A program made the translations under genes and the position numbers. From the NCBI GenBank assembly GCA_008682415.1, contig VANK01000004.1, positions 496,001 to 560,000 on the forward strand: a stretch of DNA of 64,000 bases, read 5' to 3'. This DNA comes from Acidobacteria bacterium AB60. Its GTDB lineage: Bacteria > Acidobacteriota > Terriglobia > Terriglobales > Acidobacteriaceae. The notes under the pieces were generated by a model that was not told the DNA's origin, did not search any database, and saw nothing but the letters and a program-made list of their open reading frames with translations. Every line of letters starts with the position of its first letter. Position 1 is the first letter of the stretch. Positions 17,531-30,542 of the stretch are shown one piece after another.

Positions 17531-17643
17531 TTAGCTCTTAGCTCTTAGCGGCGTTCGTGGTTCCCGGGTCCGAAGGTCCGGACCCAGGGCACCGAGGTTC
17601 GCGGGGAACACACTTCTAGGGACCCGAACCTCGCGCTTTGCCT
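17531..17643. repeat. Heptamer run and hairpins between convergent genes
   Basis: TTAGCTC heptamers (17531-17549) are followed by a 7-bp stem GGGTCCG/CGGACCC (17566-17585) and by a 9-bp inverted repeat CGAGGTTCG/CGAACCTCG with a long loop (17593-17643). The stretch lies between the convergent lipoprotein and 88-residue genes and could terminate both; no strong T-run is present. Confidence 0.5.
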
Positions 17644-17657
17644 CTTCGGTGATTTCG

Positions 17658-17924
17658 CTAGATGTTCTCGATTCTCTTCGGGTATCTGCCCCATCGCTTG
17701 AACTGAGCCTGAGTCAGGCGCTGATATGCTTCAGTCGTTGCGTAGCGAGCATTCCAAGCGAAATTTAGGTGGTGGTACGCGTGGAGCAGGCCGACTTGGA
17801 ATCGTGAAAGCTGAATCGTGCCTTCTGTGGCTTCTTTCTTCAGTTTCTTGAGTTCCTCAATGGCCTCATCGAGATTGTGTTCGATGATCATCAAGTTCAA
17901 AGACCGCTTTTCAGCCACAGCCAC
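17658..17924 (-). CDS. Hypothetical small protein (88 aa)
   Basis: A helical, soluble 88-residue protein with a Lys/Glu-rich segment (about 17-35) and an aromatic C-terminal half (FAWNARYATTEAYQRL). The codon pattern and a GAGGAG site just upstream support translation, from a GTG at 17924 or more likely the GTG at 17918 given the spacing. It is not a family I recognise and its neighbours give no clue. Confidence 0.6.
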   Translation of the reverse strand: MAVAEKRSLNLMIIEHNLDEAIEELKKLKKEATEGTIQLSRFQVGLLHAYHHLNFAWNARYATTEAYQRLTQAQFKRWGRYPKRIENI

Positions 17925-18085
17925 TCCTCACAAGGGAATTGGGTCAAGCAGCCCACCATTTCGGAAAGTATAGACGGCACGATCGGGCGCCTATTGTGGC
18001 CCCGTTCCGGGGGCTGCGGGCGGGCGGAGCTGGCGTCCTGCCTCGCCGAAAACGCAGGCCGCGCCCTCCAAAGATCAGCGCACAG

Positions 18086-18097
18086 CTACATTTGTAG
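18086..18097. promoter_or_regulatory. BlaI/MecI-type operator-like box
   Basis: CTACATTTGTAG matches the TACA-NN-TGTA dyad of BlaI/MecI-family repressors. It lies 163 bp upstream of the 88-residue gene in a 397-bp gene-free stretch (17925-18321) where nothing else is recognised. No blaI gene lies in the window. Confidence 0.4.
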
Positions 18098-18321
18098 TGA
18101 ACCACGGTCTTGCTATCCGGGCCGGCCGCAGGCGGGGTGGCCGCCTCAGTTAACCTGAAGCGGCTGCTGGCGTGCCGAAATGGGGCCCCAACCAAGCCAT
18201 CAACTCATGAGTGAGTTTCTAGGGCTGTCGCGAACTCGTCGTCATGGCGGGGTTCGCCGAGGGAGGCAACAATCCGAGTCGGCAGTGAGTCGACCCGAAT
18301 CACGAATGCGCTTCGAAAATC

Positions 18322-19315
18322 CTACCGAATGAATGGCGTGTCGAAGTTGAACACAATGTACGTATCCGCGACAACTGGTTCCGTACCGCACATCGCGGGC
18401 TTAAACTTCGATTTCTTGATCGCCTCCAGAACAGCCTCGTATTGCGCCTTTCCCGCAGTGCCTACAATTTGTGCATTGCTTACTCTGCCGTCTGTCTGGA
18501 TGGTCACCTGCACATCTGTTTCGCTCGGGCCGTGGACGCTGGGATTGAAATTCGGATGGGGCGGTTCCAGCATCTCGGGGGCTTGCTCGTCCGGGCATTC
18601 GCGACGCTCGATTGCGCCTGGGGGTGGAACTAAAAGCTTTGGATCCAACTGGGATTCCTGTAGGCCTATAACCTCTGCATTTAAGATGGGCCGTCCATTT
18701 TTCATGGACACAGACTTGCGCGGATAACGGTGTCCGCCGAAATCTACGAAATCACTGAACTGCTTTTGATATAACTCGTCACGCGAATAGACGTCGACCT
18801 TCAGCAAGTCGCTCACGATGTCATGTGTTTCCGAGTTTATGCAAATTTCATGATTGGACCTCTTGGAGTTTGACTGCGGGGGATGCGCATTGAAGCAATC
18901 AAGTGTCACGCCGCCTTCTGTGCGTTGTTTGTTCCGCGTATCACATACTTTTCGAATATGTCACCGGCGTGAAGAAGAGCCAGCAGATCGCCCACCTGCT
19001 TGGGTGTGAAATCTGCATTGCGCAGCGTGTATGTCCACTCTCCGTTTTGAAACTTGACCTGCTCGAATTTGCCCATCGACACCTTCATCCACCACCGTTC
19101 TTTGGTTTCCCACCTCAGCCGCAGGTGACCCTGTACGGGAGGATCCAGTTGGACCGTATAATCTACATCCATCAGAAATGGGCGATCGGAATCCCTCAGA
19201 AGTGCAGTTTGTCGGGCAGCGATGCCAGCCTGTTCGTCGTAGCGCGGATATCATCAGCAAAGGCAAAAGGTAACCCAACAACAAGCGCCCCGGAGAGCAG
19301 AATCATCTTAATCAT
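18322..19315 (-). pseudogene. TonB-C-terminal-domain secreted protein, broken by two frameshifts
   Basis: Three pieces form one gene. The first is a signal peptide (MIKMILLSGALVVGLPFAFA) from ATG 19315, running into stop codons after LPDKLHF. The second, from about 19190 to 18906, is the middle domain (YTVQLDPPVQGHLRLRWETK, then LLALLHAGDIFEKY). The third, 18909-18322, is a domain with FVDFGGHRYPRKSV and a TonB-like C-terminus (VQVTIQTDGRVSNAQIVGTA). The order matches a secreted family common in Acidobacteriota. Each junction needs a one-base shift. The family paralogue at 28554 is intact. Confidence 0.75.
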
Positions 19316-19417
19316 CGCCACAATAGTAATTGGAAACCACCAGTTGGCACCCTAGTTTGTTGGTTCAATGGGGTTGATTGCTAAATCTGACCTAAGGTTA
19401 GAACATTCCGAATAGTT

Positions 19418-19754
19418 TTAGTGATGGGCGAAGTCGATTCCGATGGCAACCAACCACGCGACCGCCGCCAATATCCACCAACGTCCGACCCGCATTTCCT
19501 TCCGGAGAAGAATCAGTACTCCCCATGAGGCGTTTTAAGACCAAAAACACCACAACGACAGGAAAGATACCTCCAAACCAGACGAACGGCTCGCCTGTGG
19601 TGGGTATCATTCCGTGCTCTTCTGGTCGAACCCAACCTGGAGAAGCTCTCAGCAAATAGATGACGGTTCCGATCACATTCAGGGCAAGCGGGGTCAAACC
19701 GGCGGAGTACGAAGCCCGATCGGTCCTTCTTCGGTCTGCTGCTGGTTTGGACAT
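19418..19754 (-). pseudogene. Small two-helix membrane protein, frameshifted
   Basis: ATG 19754 starts MSKPAADRRR and runs through two hydrophobic segments (LALNVIGTVIYLL and GGIFPVVVVFLVL). In the original frame the tail then becomes hydrophilic nonsense. In a neighbouring frame it continues as WGVLILLRKEMRVGRWWILA and ends with a membrane-like helix (AAVAWLVAIGIDFAHH) at the TAA 19418-19420. A single-base change near 19510 explains this. No family recognised. Confidence 0.5.
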
Positions 19755-19903
19755 GAGAGTCACAATACCATTTCCCTGAATGGCCGGGGTATTGTACTCA
19801 AGGATGAAGTCGCAAACCCTCATGATTTGCTGAACGGCCTCAAAGACTTGTTCTGACGATCTTCGTATGTCACAGCTAGGTCCCCTTTGGAGATGCGCCA
19901 ACG

Positions 19904-20140
19904 ATGACTTACCTCAAGGGTATCTTTATTGGTTTTGGCGCGGTGCTGTTGGGGTGTCTGGTGGCGCCGATTGTATGGGTGGTCTGGGCGAGCTGGCGTT
20001 CTCACGGCGATGGGATGACGGTCTCTTTCAGCGCGATGGGGCTGGCGCATCATCTGGCGCATTCCTGGGGCTTCTGGGCTTTCGTCCTGGTGCTGTTCCC
20101 TGCGGGGTTGGTGGCGTCCGTGTTGCTCCGGAAGAGATGA
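19904..20140 (+). CDS. Small membrane protein (78 aa)
   Basis: A 78-residue protein with two predicted membrane helices (IFIGFGAVLLGCLVAPIVW, about 7-25, and WGFWAFVLVLFPAGLVASVL, about 55-74). Short charged ends (LLRKR at the C-terminus) suggest a cytoplasmic tail. A GGAG lies about 11 bp before the ATG. Function unknown. It is divergent from the broken membrane gene at 19418 and is followed by repeats. Confidence 0.6.
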   Translation: MTYLKGIFIGFGAVLLGCLVAPIVWVVWASWRSHGDGMTVSFSAMGLAHHLAHSWGFWAFVLVLFPAGLVASVLLRKR

Positions 20141-20173
20141 TGACTGCGTGGGTGATAAACGCCGCTCGGGAGG

Positions 20174-20558
20174 ACAGAGTTTTGGGGGAGCGCGAACAGA
20201 GGACTTGCCGGCAGGGGCTAAAGCCCGCCGATTTGATTCGTGCATCCGGCACGACTGAAGTCGTGCCCTGTCTCCAAGCGTTGCGACTCGCATTCACGGA
20301 ACTGCGGGTCCTTCGACTGCGTGGATCGCTGGCGCGATCCACTCCGCTCAGGATGACAGCGTTTTGGGAGAGCGCGAACAGAGGACTTGCCGGCAGGGGC
20401 TAAAGCCCGCCGATTTGATTCGCGCATCCGGCACGACTGAAGTCGTGCCCTGTTACCAAGCGTTGCGACTCGCATTCACGGAACTGCGGGTCCTTCGACT
20501 GCGTGGATCGCATGCGCGATCCACTCCGCTCAGGATGACAGCGTTTTGGGGGAGCGCG
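20174..20558. repeat. 182-bp direct tandem duplication containing REP-like palindromes
   Basis: Copies begin at 20174 and 20356, with a truncated third start at 20538-20558; the period is exactly 182 bp and differences are few. Each copy contains GGGGCTAAAGCCC and a 9-bp-stem palindrome GGCACGACT-GA-AGTCGTGCC (20248-20267 and 20430-20449). It also contains a GTGGATCGC palindrome. No coding potential is credible. The palindromes resemble motifs in and around the RAYT at 45854. Confidence 0.85.
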
Positions 20559-20574
20559 CGGACATAAACAACTG

Positions 20575-21620
20575 CAGTCATCCACGGTGCGGTGCGACAC
20601 CCGAGGGTATGAAAAAGCAACAACAAGAGCAACTGCGGATCCCTCCGCTGCGCTGCGGGATGACAGGTCTCTGGAGGAACGGACTTTTTTTGCGGGATGA
20701 CAGGTCTCTGGAGGAGAGCGGACTTTTTTTGCGGGATGACTGGTCTCTGGGGGAACGGACTTTTTTTGAGATGGGAGGAGTTTCCACGGCAGTCATTCAT
20801 GGTGCCGTGCGGCACCCGAGAGCATGGAAAAGCAACGACAAGAGCAACTGCGGATCCCTCCGCTGCGCTGCGGGATGACAGGTCTCTGGAGGAGCGGATT
20901 TTTTTTAGATGGGAGGAGTTTTCACGGCAGTCATTCATGGCGCTCTACGGCACCAAAAGCAACGACAAGAGCAACTGCGGATCCCTCCGCTGCGCTGCGG
21001 GATGACAGGTCTCTGGGGGAACGGACTTTTTTTGCGGGATGACAGGTCTCTGGAGGAGAGCGGACTTTTTTTTGCGGGATGACAGGTCTCTGGAGGAGAG
21101 CGGACTTTTTTTTGCGGGATGACAGGTCTCTGGAGGAGCGGACTTTTTTTTGAGATGCGAGGAGTTTTCACGGCAGTCATCCATGGCGCCGTGCGGCACC
21201 CGAGAGCATGGAAAAGCAACGACAAGAGCAACTGCGGATCCCTCCGCTGCGCTGCGGGATGACAGGTCTCTGGAGGAGAGCGGACTTTTTTTGCGGGATG
21301 ACTGGTCTCTGGGGGAACGGACTTTTTTTGAGATGGGAGGAGTTTTCGCGGCAGTCATCCATAGGGCCGTGCGGCACCCGAGAGCATGGAAAAGCAACGA
21401 CAAGAGCAACTGCGGATCCCTCCGCTGCGCTGCGGGATGACAGGTCTCTGGAGGAGAGCGGACTTTTTTTGCGGGATGGCAGGTCTCTGGAGGAAAGCGG
21501 ACTTTTTTTGCGGGATGACTGGTCTCTGGAGGAGCGGACTTTTTTTGCGGGATGACAGGTCTCTGGGGGAGCGAGACTTTTTTTGCGGGATGACTGGTCT
21601 CTGGAGGAGCGAGACTTCGC
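20575..21620. repeat. Nested repeat array: 15 units of 37-39 bp plus five longer spacer units
   Basis: A unit of about 38 bp (GCGGGATGACAGGTCTCTGG followed by a purine stretch and a T7-T8 tract) occurs 15 times between 20656 and 21620. It is interrupted by five copies of a related block of about 80-100 bp containing GGAAAAGCAACGACAAGAGC and ending CCTCCGCTGCGCT, at about 20575, 20780, 20920, 21175 and 21355. Units vary by point changes. Open frames through it are repetitive and not proteins. It lies immediately 3' of the nifJ-type gene and could end its transcripts repeatedly. Confidence 0.9.
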
Positions 21621-21657
21621 GAGGGTGGGGCACCACGAGGGGCGGGGTGAGGTCCGA

Positions 21658-21696
21658 GGTATCCCACATCTCCAACAGCGGGAGATGTGGGATACC
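21658..21696 (-). terminator. 16-bp perfect stem-loop downstream of the PFOR gene
   Basis: 21658-21673 and 21681-21696 are exact complements around a 7-nt loop, 33 bp past the stop codon of the pyruvate:ferredoxin oxidoreductase gene. No T-run adjoins it, so it may stabilise the mRNA 3' end or terminate together with the T-tracts of the array beyond. Confidence 0.55.
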
Positions 21697-21728
21697 CGGA
21701 GGTACGTGCCTGGGAGGCGAGAGCGGGG

Positions 21729-26432
<4,704 letters not shown>

Positions 26433-26769
26433 GGATAGATCTCCCTCAGTGCGAACGAACGTCGTACTTCAAGTGCCTTGCTGGTGCTTCCTGGCGGGAA
26501 AGCCATTTTAGTGATCTTTTCCCACGCTTCGCAACGCGGCCGGGCAGGCTGCGCGTGGCGAGAGAAGTTCAGTTGCTGCCGGCTGGCCGCGGAACCCGTG
26601 AGACTTTACTGGGGAGAGATCCGGCTGGCCCGACAGTGAGAGCAACGAATTTTTTGCCCCTTTCAGTCTATGGGCGGCGAAAGTAAGCCGGGAAGGCGGG
26701 GGAAGGGACGAAATCCCGCATTGCAAATCCAGATACAAGTATGCACCTGTATGGTGAGACGATGTGCCG
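26433..26769. other. Intergenic region between the PFOR gene and the GNAT/aminotransferase gene
   Basis: About 340 bp carrying the promoter and leader of the leftward PFOR gene, and the 3' flank of the next leftward gene. I see the ribosome site near 26440 but no convincing promoter hexamers, RNA gene or ORF. Confidence 0.5.
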
Positions 26770-28419
26770 CTATACGGTAGACGAGATGGACTGTGTCTGG
26801 TTTTGGGACAGAGCAGGCGTGGGGAGCTCCCGCAGTGCATGGATGAGGGGCTGGAGCGCGGCACGGTCGAGGTAGCCCATGGTGGCGATCTGGCCCCACT
26901 GGCGGGCGCGCAGGTAATGACTTTCCATGGCGATGCGGAATCCGGCGCGACGGCACTGGCGGGCGAAGCCGGGGGCGGGCAGAGGGAAGGATGCGATGAC
27001 TGGGGCGGCATCATGCTCGGAGGCGATGAGCCGGAGGCCGCATCCCCGGAGCTGGTCGCGGAGCCACTGTCCGAGGGTTCGGTGGTGGGCGAAGCGGGCT
27101 TGCGCTTCCGCGCGGGTGACGAAGTGGAGTTGAAGGGCTTGATGAAGGGCGGAGAACAGAGGGGTGGAGAGGGTAGAGACGGGTCCGGGATGGGCAGCGG
27201 CCCGGCACAGGTCGAAGGTGGAACAGAGGGGTTTTCCGGCGAGCCGTTCGAGCGCCTCATGAGAGGCGAAGACGAAGGCGAGGCCGGCGTAGGAGCTGAG
27301 GGCCTTGCCGGAGACGCCGGAGGCGAGGAAGAGCTGATGGGGGAGGTGGGTGTCGACGGCGCCGAGGCTGCTGACGCAGTCGGCGGCGACGGGTGTGGCG
27401 GTGCGGCGGGCGAGTGCGAGAAGGCGCGGCAGGTCATTCAGCACGCCTGTGCTGGTTTCGAGGTGGACGGCCCAGATCCAGGCGGGGCGGTGGTGCAGCG
27501 CGCGCTCGATGGTTGGGATATCCCACGGATGGCCCCAATCGAAGCGAAGGGAGCGAAAGGCAAGTCCGGCGCAGTGGGCCTGATGAATGAGGCGTCCGCC
27601 GAACTCCCCGTTGGAAAGGACGAGTCCGGGCTGGGTACCGAAGCAGGCGTGGAGGTTTGCAGCGACGGCATCGTTGACGAGGGTACCGGAGCCGCCGAGG
27701 ACGATGGCGTGCATTCCGCCCATCAGATTGGAGAGTAGGGAGCGCGTCTCCTCATAGGTTTGGAGAAAAGAGGTGCACCGATGGGAGACGGGTGGAGCGT
27801 GCATGGCCTGTGCGACCGTGGGGGCGATCTCAACCGGGCCGGGGAGGAGACTGAGTGGGTGCGTGCCGCGGACTCGGGCTGCGTAGAGGTCGGCGTGCTG
27901 CCGCAGCTCCGGGGGTGGAGAGTCGAGGGGAAGGCGCATAGGAACGAAGCACGCTTGACCGGACGGAACGGCGTGTCCGATGGGGACGAAGCCCATCTTG
28001 CGGTACATGGGGACACGGTCGACGATGCCGGAGATGAGCAGGTCAGAAAAGCGGTTCTGGCGGGCGTAGTCGTAGATCTGGAGCAGGAGGCCGGGAAGGA
28101 CGAGGGAGCGCCGGTAGCGCGGATGGACGGCGAGGAGGCGTACTTCAAGCGGAGCACGCAGGGAGCTGAGCAGCGTGGGGCTCGGGAGCCGGCTGGCGAT
28201 GGAGAACTCAGGGCCGGGGTGCACGGAGACCATCCCGGCGAGCGAGCCTTCCGAGAGGGCGAGGAAGTAGCGGTTGGTGGGATGGAAGCGGTCGACGAGG
28301 AGTCCGTCGGGGTTGGGATTGTGCTGCCGGATCTCGGCAGCGAATACCTGGTGATTGAGGCGGTGAATCTGTTCGAACTCCTGCGGTGTGCGAGCTTCTT
28401 TGAACTGGAAATCAGCCAT
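26770..28419 (-). CDS. GNAT acyltransferase-class V aminotransferase fusion
   Basis: A 549-residue two-domain protein. Residues 1-190 form a GNAT N-acyltransferase (FAAEIRQHNPNPDGLLVDRF; LEVRLLAVHPRYRRSLVLPGL binding acyl-CoA; a PMYRKMGFVP strand near the end). Residues 215-549 form a class V PLP-dependent aminotransferase: GGSGTLVNDAVAANL, VAADCVSSLGAVDT and the PLP lysine in SGVSGKALSSY (K372). Class V members include serine-glyoxylate and 2-aminoethylphosphonate aminotransferases. The fusion suggests amination and N-acylation of one metabolite, which is inference. ATG 28419 begins the GNAT fold exactly; the open frame to 28635 is not conserved-looking. Confidence 0.85.
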   Translation of the reverse strand: MADFQFKEARTPQEFEQIHRLNHQVFAAEIRQHNPNPDGLLVDRFHPTNRYFLALSEGSLAGMVSVHPGPEFSIASRLPSPTLLSSLRAPLEVRLLAVHPRYRRSLVLPGLLLQIYDYARQNRFSDLLISGIVDRVPMYRKMGFVPIGHAVPSGQACFVPMRLPLDSPPPELRQHADLYAARVRGTHPLSLLPGPVEIAPTVAQAMHAPPVSHRCTSFLQTYEETRSLLSNLMGGMHAIVLGGSGTLVNDAVAANLHACFGTQPGLVLSNGEFGGRLIHQAHCAGLAFRSLRFDWGHPWDIPTIERALHHRPAWIWAVHLETSTGVLNDLPRLLALARRTATPVAADCVSSLGAVDTHLPHQLFLASGVSGKALSSYAGLAFVFASHEALERLAGKPLCSTFDLCRAAAHPGPVSTLSTPLFSALHQALQLHFVTRAEAQARFAHHRTLGQWLRDQLRGCGLRLIASEHDAAPVIASFPLPAPGFARQCRRAGFRIAMESHYLRARQWGQIATMGYLDRAALQPLIHALRELPTPALSQNQTQSISSTV

Positions 28420-28424
28420 GCCCA

Positions 28425-28448
28425 GTGTGACTTCCCGTAAAGTCACAC
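28425..28448. promoter_or_regulatory. Palindrome just before the GNAT/aminotransferase start
   Basis: Perfect 9-bp arms GTGTGACTT and AAGTCACAC around a 6-nt centre lie 5 bp from the start codon at 28419. On the mRNA the loop would read TACGGG, and its GGG with the adjoining AAG is the only Shine-Dalgarno-like sequence there, so it could be a translational switch; as DNA it could be an operator over the transcription start. Confidence 0.6.
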
Positions 28449-28553
28449 CACTGTAACACGGGGTTGCGCGGGAGGGGTTGAGGCGTTGTGCATGGATGGG
28501 TGGGCGGCGCGGGGCTGAGGCCGCAGGCGGACTCGTGGTAGTCTGACGCCGAG

Positions 28554-29615
28554 ATGCGCCTACTTGTATCGCTGCTTTGCATGGTGGCTGCTGCGTCTCA
28601 ACTGCATGTCTGCTTGCATGCGGCGCCTCTTGCACCGGAGTCGGGGGATGGCCCGGCGGGCCTTCTGGGCCGGGCGTGGCCCTTCTATGACTTTGCGAAT
28701 ACCGAGGTGAAGCCGTGGCACCTGAAGGTGTCGTACGCGGTGTATGACGCCAAGGGGAGGCATCCTTCAGTGGGCGTGTTCCAGTACTGGTGGGTCTCTG
28801 GGGAGTTGTGGCGGAGCAGCTGGAAGCGTGCGGGGATGAGCCACACGGACTGGCATCTGTCGCATGGGCGGCTGGCGTATGAGGCGAGCGGCGATCCGCT
28901 GACGCTGTTTGAGTACAAGCTGGAGGCGGCGCTGATTGCGCCGCTGCCGCGGGCGCGCGACCTGGACCAGGCGCAGATCAAGGGAGTGCCGGGGGGCCGT
29001 GCGTCGTGCCTGGCGATTGTGCCCGGCGGGGCGGCGGGCGGAGGCGAGGCCAAGGGGCCGTTCCCGACGTATTGTTTTGACGCGACGGCTCCGGTGCTGC
29101 GGAGCATGTCGTCACCGGACCGGGTGGTGACGGAGTACCGGCACGTGCGGGCGTGGCAGGGGTGCTATCTGCCGCACGACGTGCAGATCCGGTCGGGGAA
29201 CCGTCCGCTGCTGACGGCGCACGTGGAGGTGCTGGAGCCGATTGCGGCGACGGATGCGGCGCTGCGGCCGCCGGCCTCGGCGATGAAGACCGAGGTGTTT
29301 GTGAATGAGGATGTGGGGCTGAAGGATGTGGACGTGGAGACGGAGGTGGCGCGGGGGCTGCTGAAGAAGCGGATTGAGCCGGAGTATCCGGCGGAGGCGA
29401 AGAGCGCGGGGGTGCAGGGGACGGTGGTGCTGGAGGCGATGATCGGGACGGACGGGCGGATCCACGATCTGCGGGTGGTGTCGGCGCCGGCGGCGTCGCT
29501 GGCGGCCTCGTCGTTCGCGGCGGTGTCGCAGTGGGAGTATCGTCCTTATGTGATGGGCGGGCGGGCGGTTCCGGTGCAGACGACGGTGACGGTGACGTTC
29601 AGCCTGGGCGGATAG
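28554..29615 (+). CDS. Secreted protein with TonB C-terminal domain
   Basis: A 353-residue exported protein with a signal peptide (about 1-24). A middle domain is characteristic of this Acidobacteriota family (WPFYDFANTEVKPWHLKVSY, then RAWQGCYLPHDVQIRS). The C-terminal domain is TonB-like (KKRIEPEYPAEAKSAGVQGT, about 265-284; SQWEYRPYVMGGRAVPVQTT, about 328-347). TonB-C domains contact TonB boxes of outer-membrane receptors, but here no N-terminal anchor or Pro-rich stalk is seen, so the role is unclear. It is the intact relative of the broken gene at 18322. Confidence 0.82.
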   Translation: MRLLVSLLCMVAAASQLHVCLHAAPLAPESGDGPAGLLGRAWPFYDFANTEVKPWHLKVSYAVYDAKGRHPSVGVFQYWWVSGELWRSSWKRAGMSHTDWHLSHGRLAYEASGDPLTLFEYKLEAALIAPLPRARDLDQAQIKGVPGGRASCLAIVPGGAAGGGEAKGPFPTYCFDATAPVLRSMSSPDRVVTEYRHVRAWQGCYLPHDVQIRSGNRPLLTAHVEVLEPIAATDAALRPPASAMKTEVFVNEDVGLKDVDVETEVARGLLKKRIEPEYPAEAKSAGVQGTVVLEAMIGTDGRIHDLRVVSAPAASLAASSFAAVSQWEYRPYVMGGRAVPVQTTVTVTFSLGG

Positions 29616-29641
29616 CCTGGACGGGGAGATGACGCGGCGGG

Positions 29642-30433
29642 ATGAACGAGGCACGTGCGGGGCAGAGCGGGCGGTGGGCGGTGTACCCGAGTCTGCGGGA
29701 CCGGGTGGTTCTGATTACAGGCGGGGCGACGGGGATTGGCGAAGAGCTGGTGCGGCAGTTTGTGCGGCAGGGCGCGCGGGTGGCGTTTTTCGATATTCAG
29801 GATGAGGCGGGGGTGGCGCTGCGGAATGAGCTGTCGACTGCCGGGTGCGCGACGCCGCTCTACCTGCACTGCGACCTGACGGATGTTGCCGCGCTGAAGG
29901 AGAGCGTGGGACGGGTGCTGGCGGCGCTGGGGACCGTGGATGTGCTGGTGAACAACGCGGGGAATGACCGGCGCCATGCGACTGAGGAAGTGACAGCTGA
30001 CTTCTTCGACCAGACGATTGCGGTGAATCTGCGGCCGTACTTTTTTATGGCGCAGGCGGTGTTGCCGGGGATGGAGAAGGCGGGGCGCGGGGCGATTGTG
30101 AACCTGAGCTCGATCTGCTGGATGATTCCGTCGACGGGGCTGCCGGTGTACGTGACGGCCAAGGCTGGCATTGTGGGGCTGACGCGGACGCTGGCGCACG
30201 AGTATGGGCCGAAGGGGATCCGCGTGAACGCGGTGCTGCCGGGGGCGATTGTGACGGAGAAGCAGAAGCGGCTGGTGTACACGCCGGAGTACAAGGCGGA
30301 GATTCTGGCGAACAAAGCGCTGAAGCGGGACATTCTGCCGGAGGATGTGGCGCGGCTGGTGCTGTTTCTGGCGGCGGATGACGCGGGGGTGATTACGAAC
30401 CAGAGCTATGTGGTGGATGGAGGGTGGGTGTAG
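29642..30433 (+). CDS. Short-chain dehydrogenase/reductase (SDR)
   Basis: A 263-residue classical SDR using NAD(P)H. Cofactor motif TGGATGIG (26-33), NNAG (104-107) and catalytic S157, Y170 and K174 (in LSSICWM and YVTAKAG) are all present, as is the PG motif (AVLPGAIVTE). The acidic Asp at the end of beta2 (FFDIQDE) favours NAD. Substrate unknown; such proteins next to glycosidases often act on sugars. It ends in VDGGWV as usual. Length is normal. Confidence 0.92.
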   Translation: MNEARAGQSGRWAVYPSLRDRVVLITGGATGIGEELVRQFVRQGARVAFFDIQDEAGVALRNELSTAGCATPLYLHCDLTDVAALKESVGRVLAALGTVDVLVNNAGNDRRHATEEVTADFFDQTIAVNLRPYFFMAQAVLPGMEKAGRGAIVNLSSICWMIPSTGLPVYVTAKAGIVGLTRTLAHEYGPKGIRVNAVLPGAIVTEKQKRLVYTPEYKAEILANKALKRDILPEDVARLVLFLAADDAGVITNQSYVVDGGWV

Positions 30434-30436
30434 AGG

Positions 30437-30495
30437 CAGTGGACAGTGATCAGTGGTCAGTGGTCAGTGGTCAGTGGTCAGTGGTCAGTGGACAG
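30437..30495. repeat. Heptamer tandem repeat (CAGTGNN)8
   Basis: Eight in-phase 7-bp units (CAGTGGA, CAGTGAT, five CAGTGGT, CAGTGGA) start 4 bp after the SDR stop codon. A GTGAA-rich imperfect repeat follows to about 30541. The same heptamer class recurs at 44073, 44165 and 50573. Confidence 0.85.
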
Positions 30496-30542
30496 AGTGA
30501 AGAAGTGAAGTGGTGAAGACGTGAATAAGTGAAGAGTGAAAC

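Noticed and set aside
20575..21620. Possible CRISPR array
   Set aside because: The repeats vary in sequence and spacing, the 'spacers' are themselves repeated copies of one another, and no cas gene is near.
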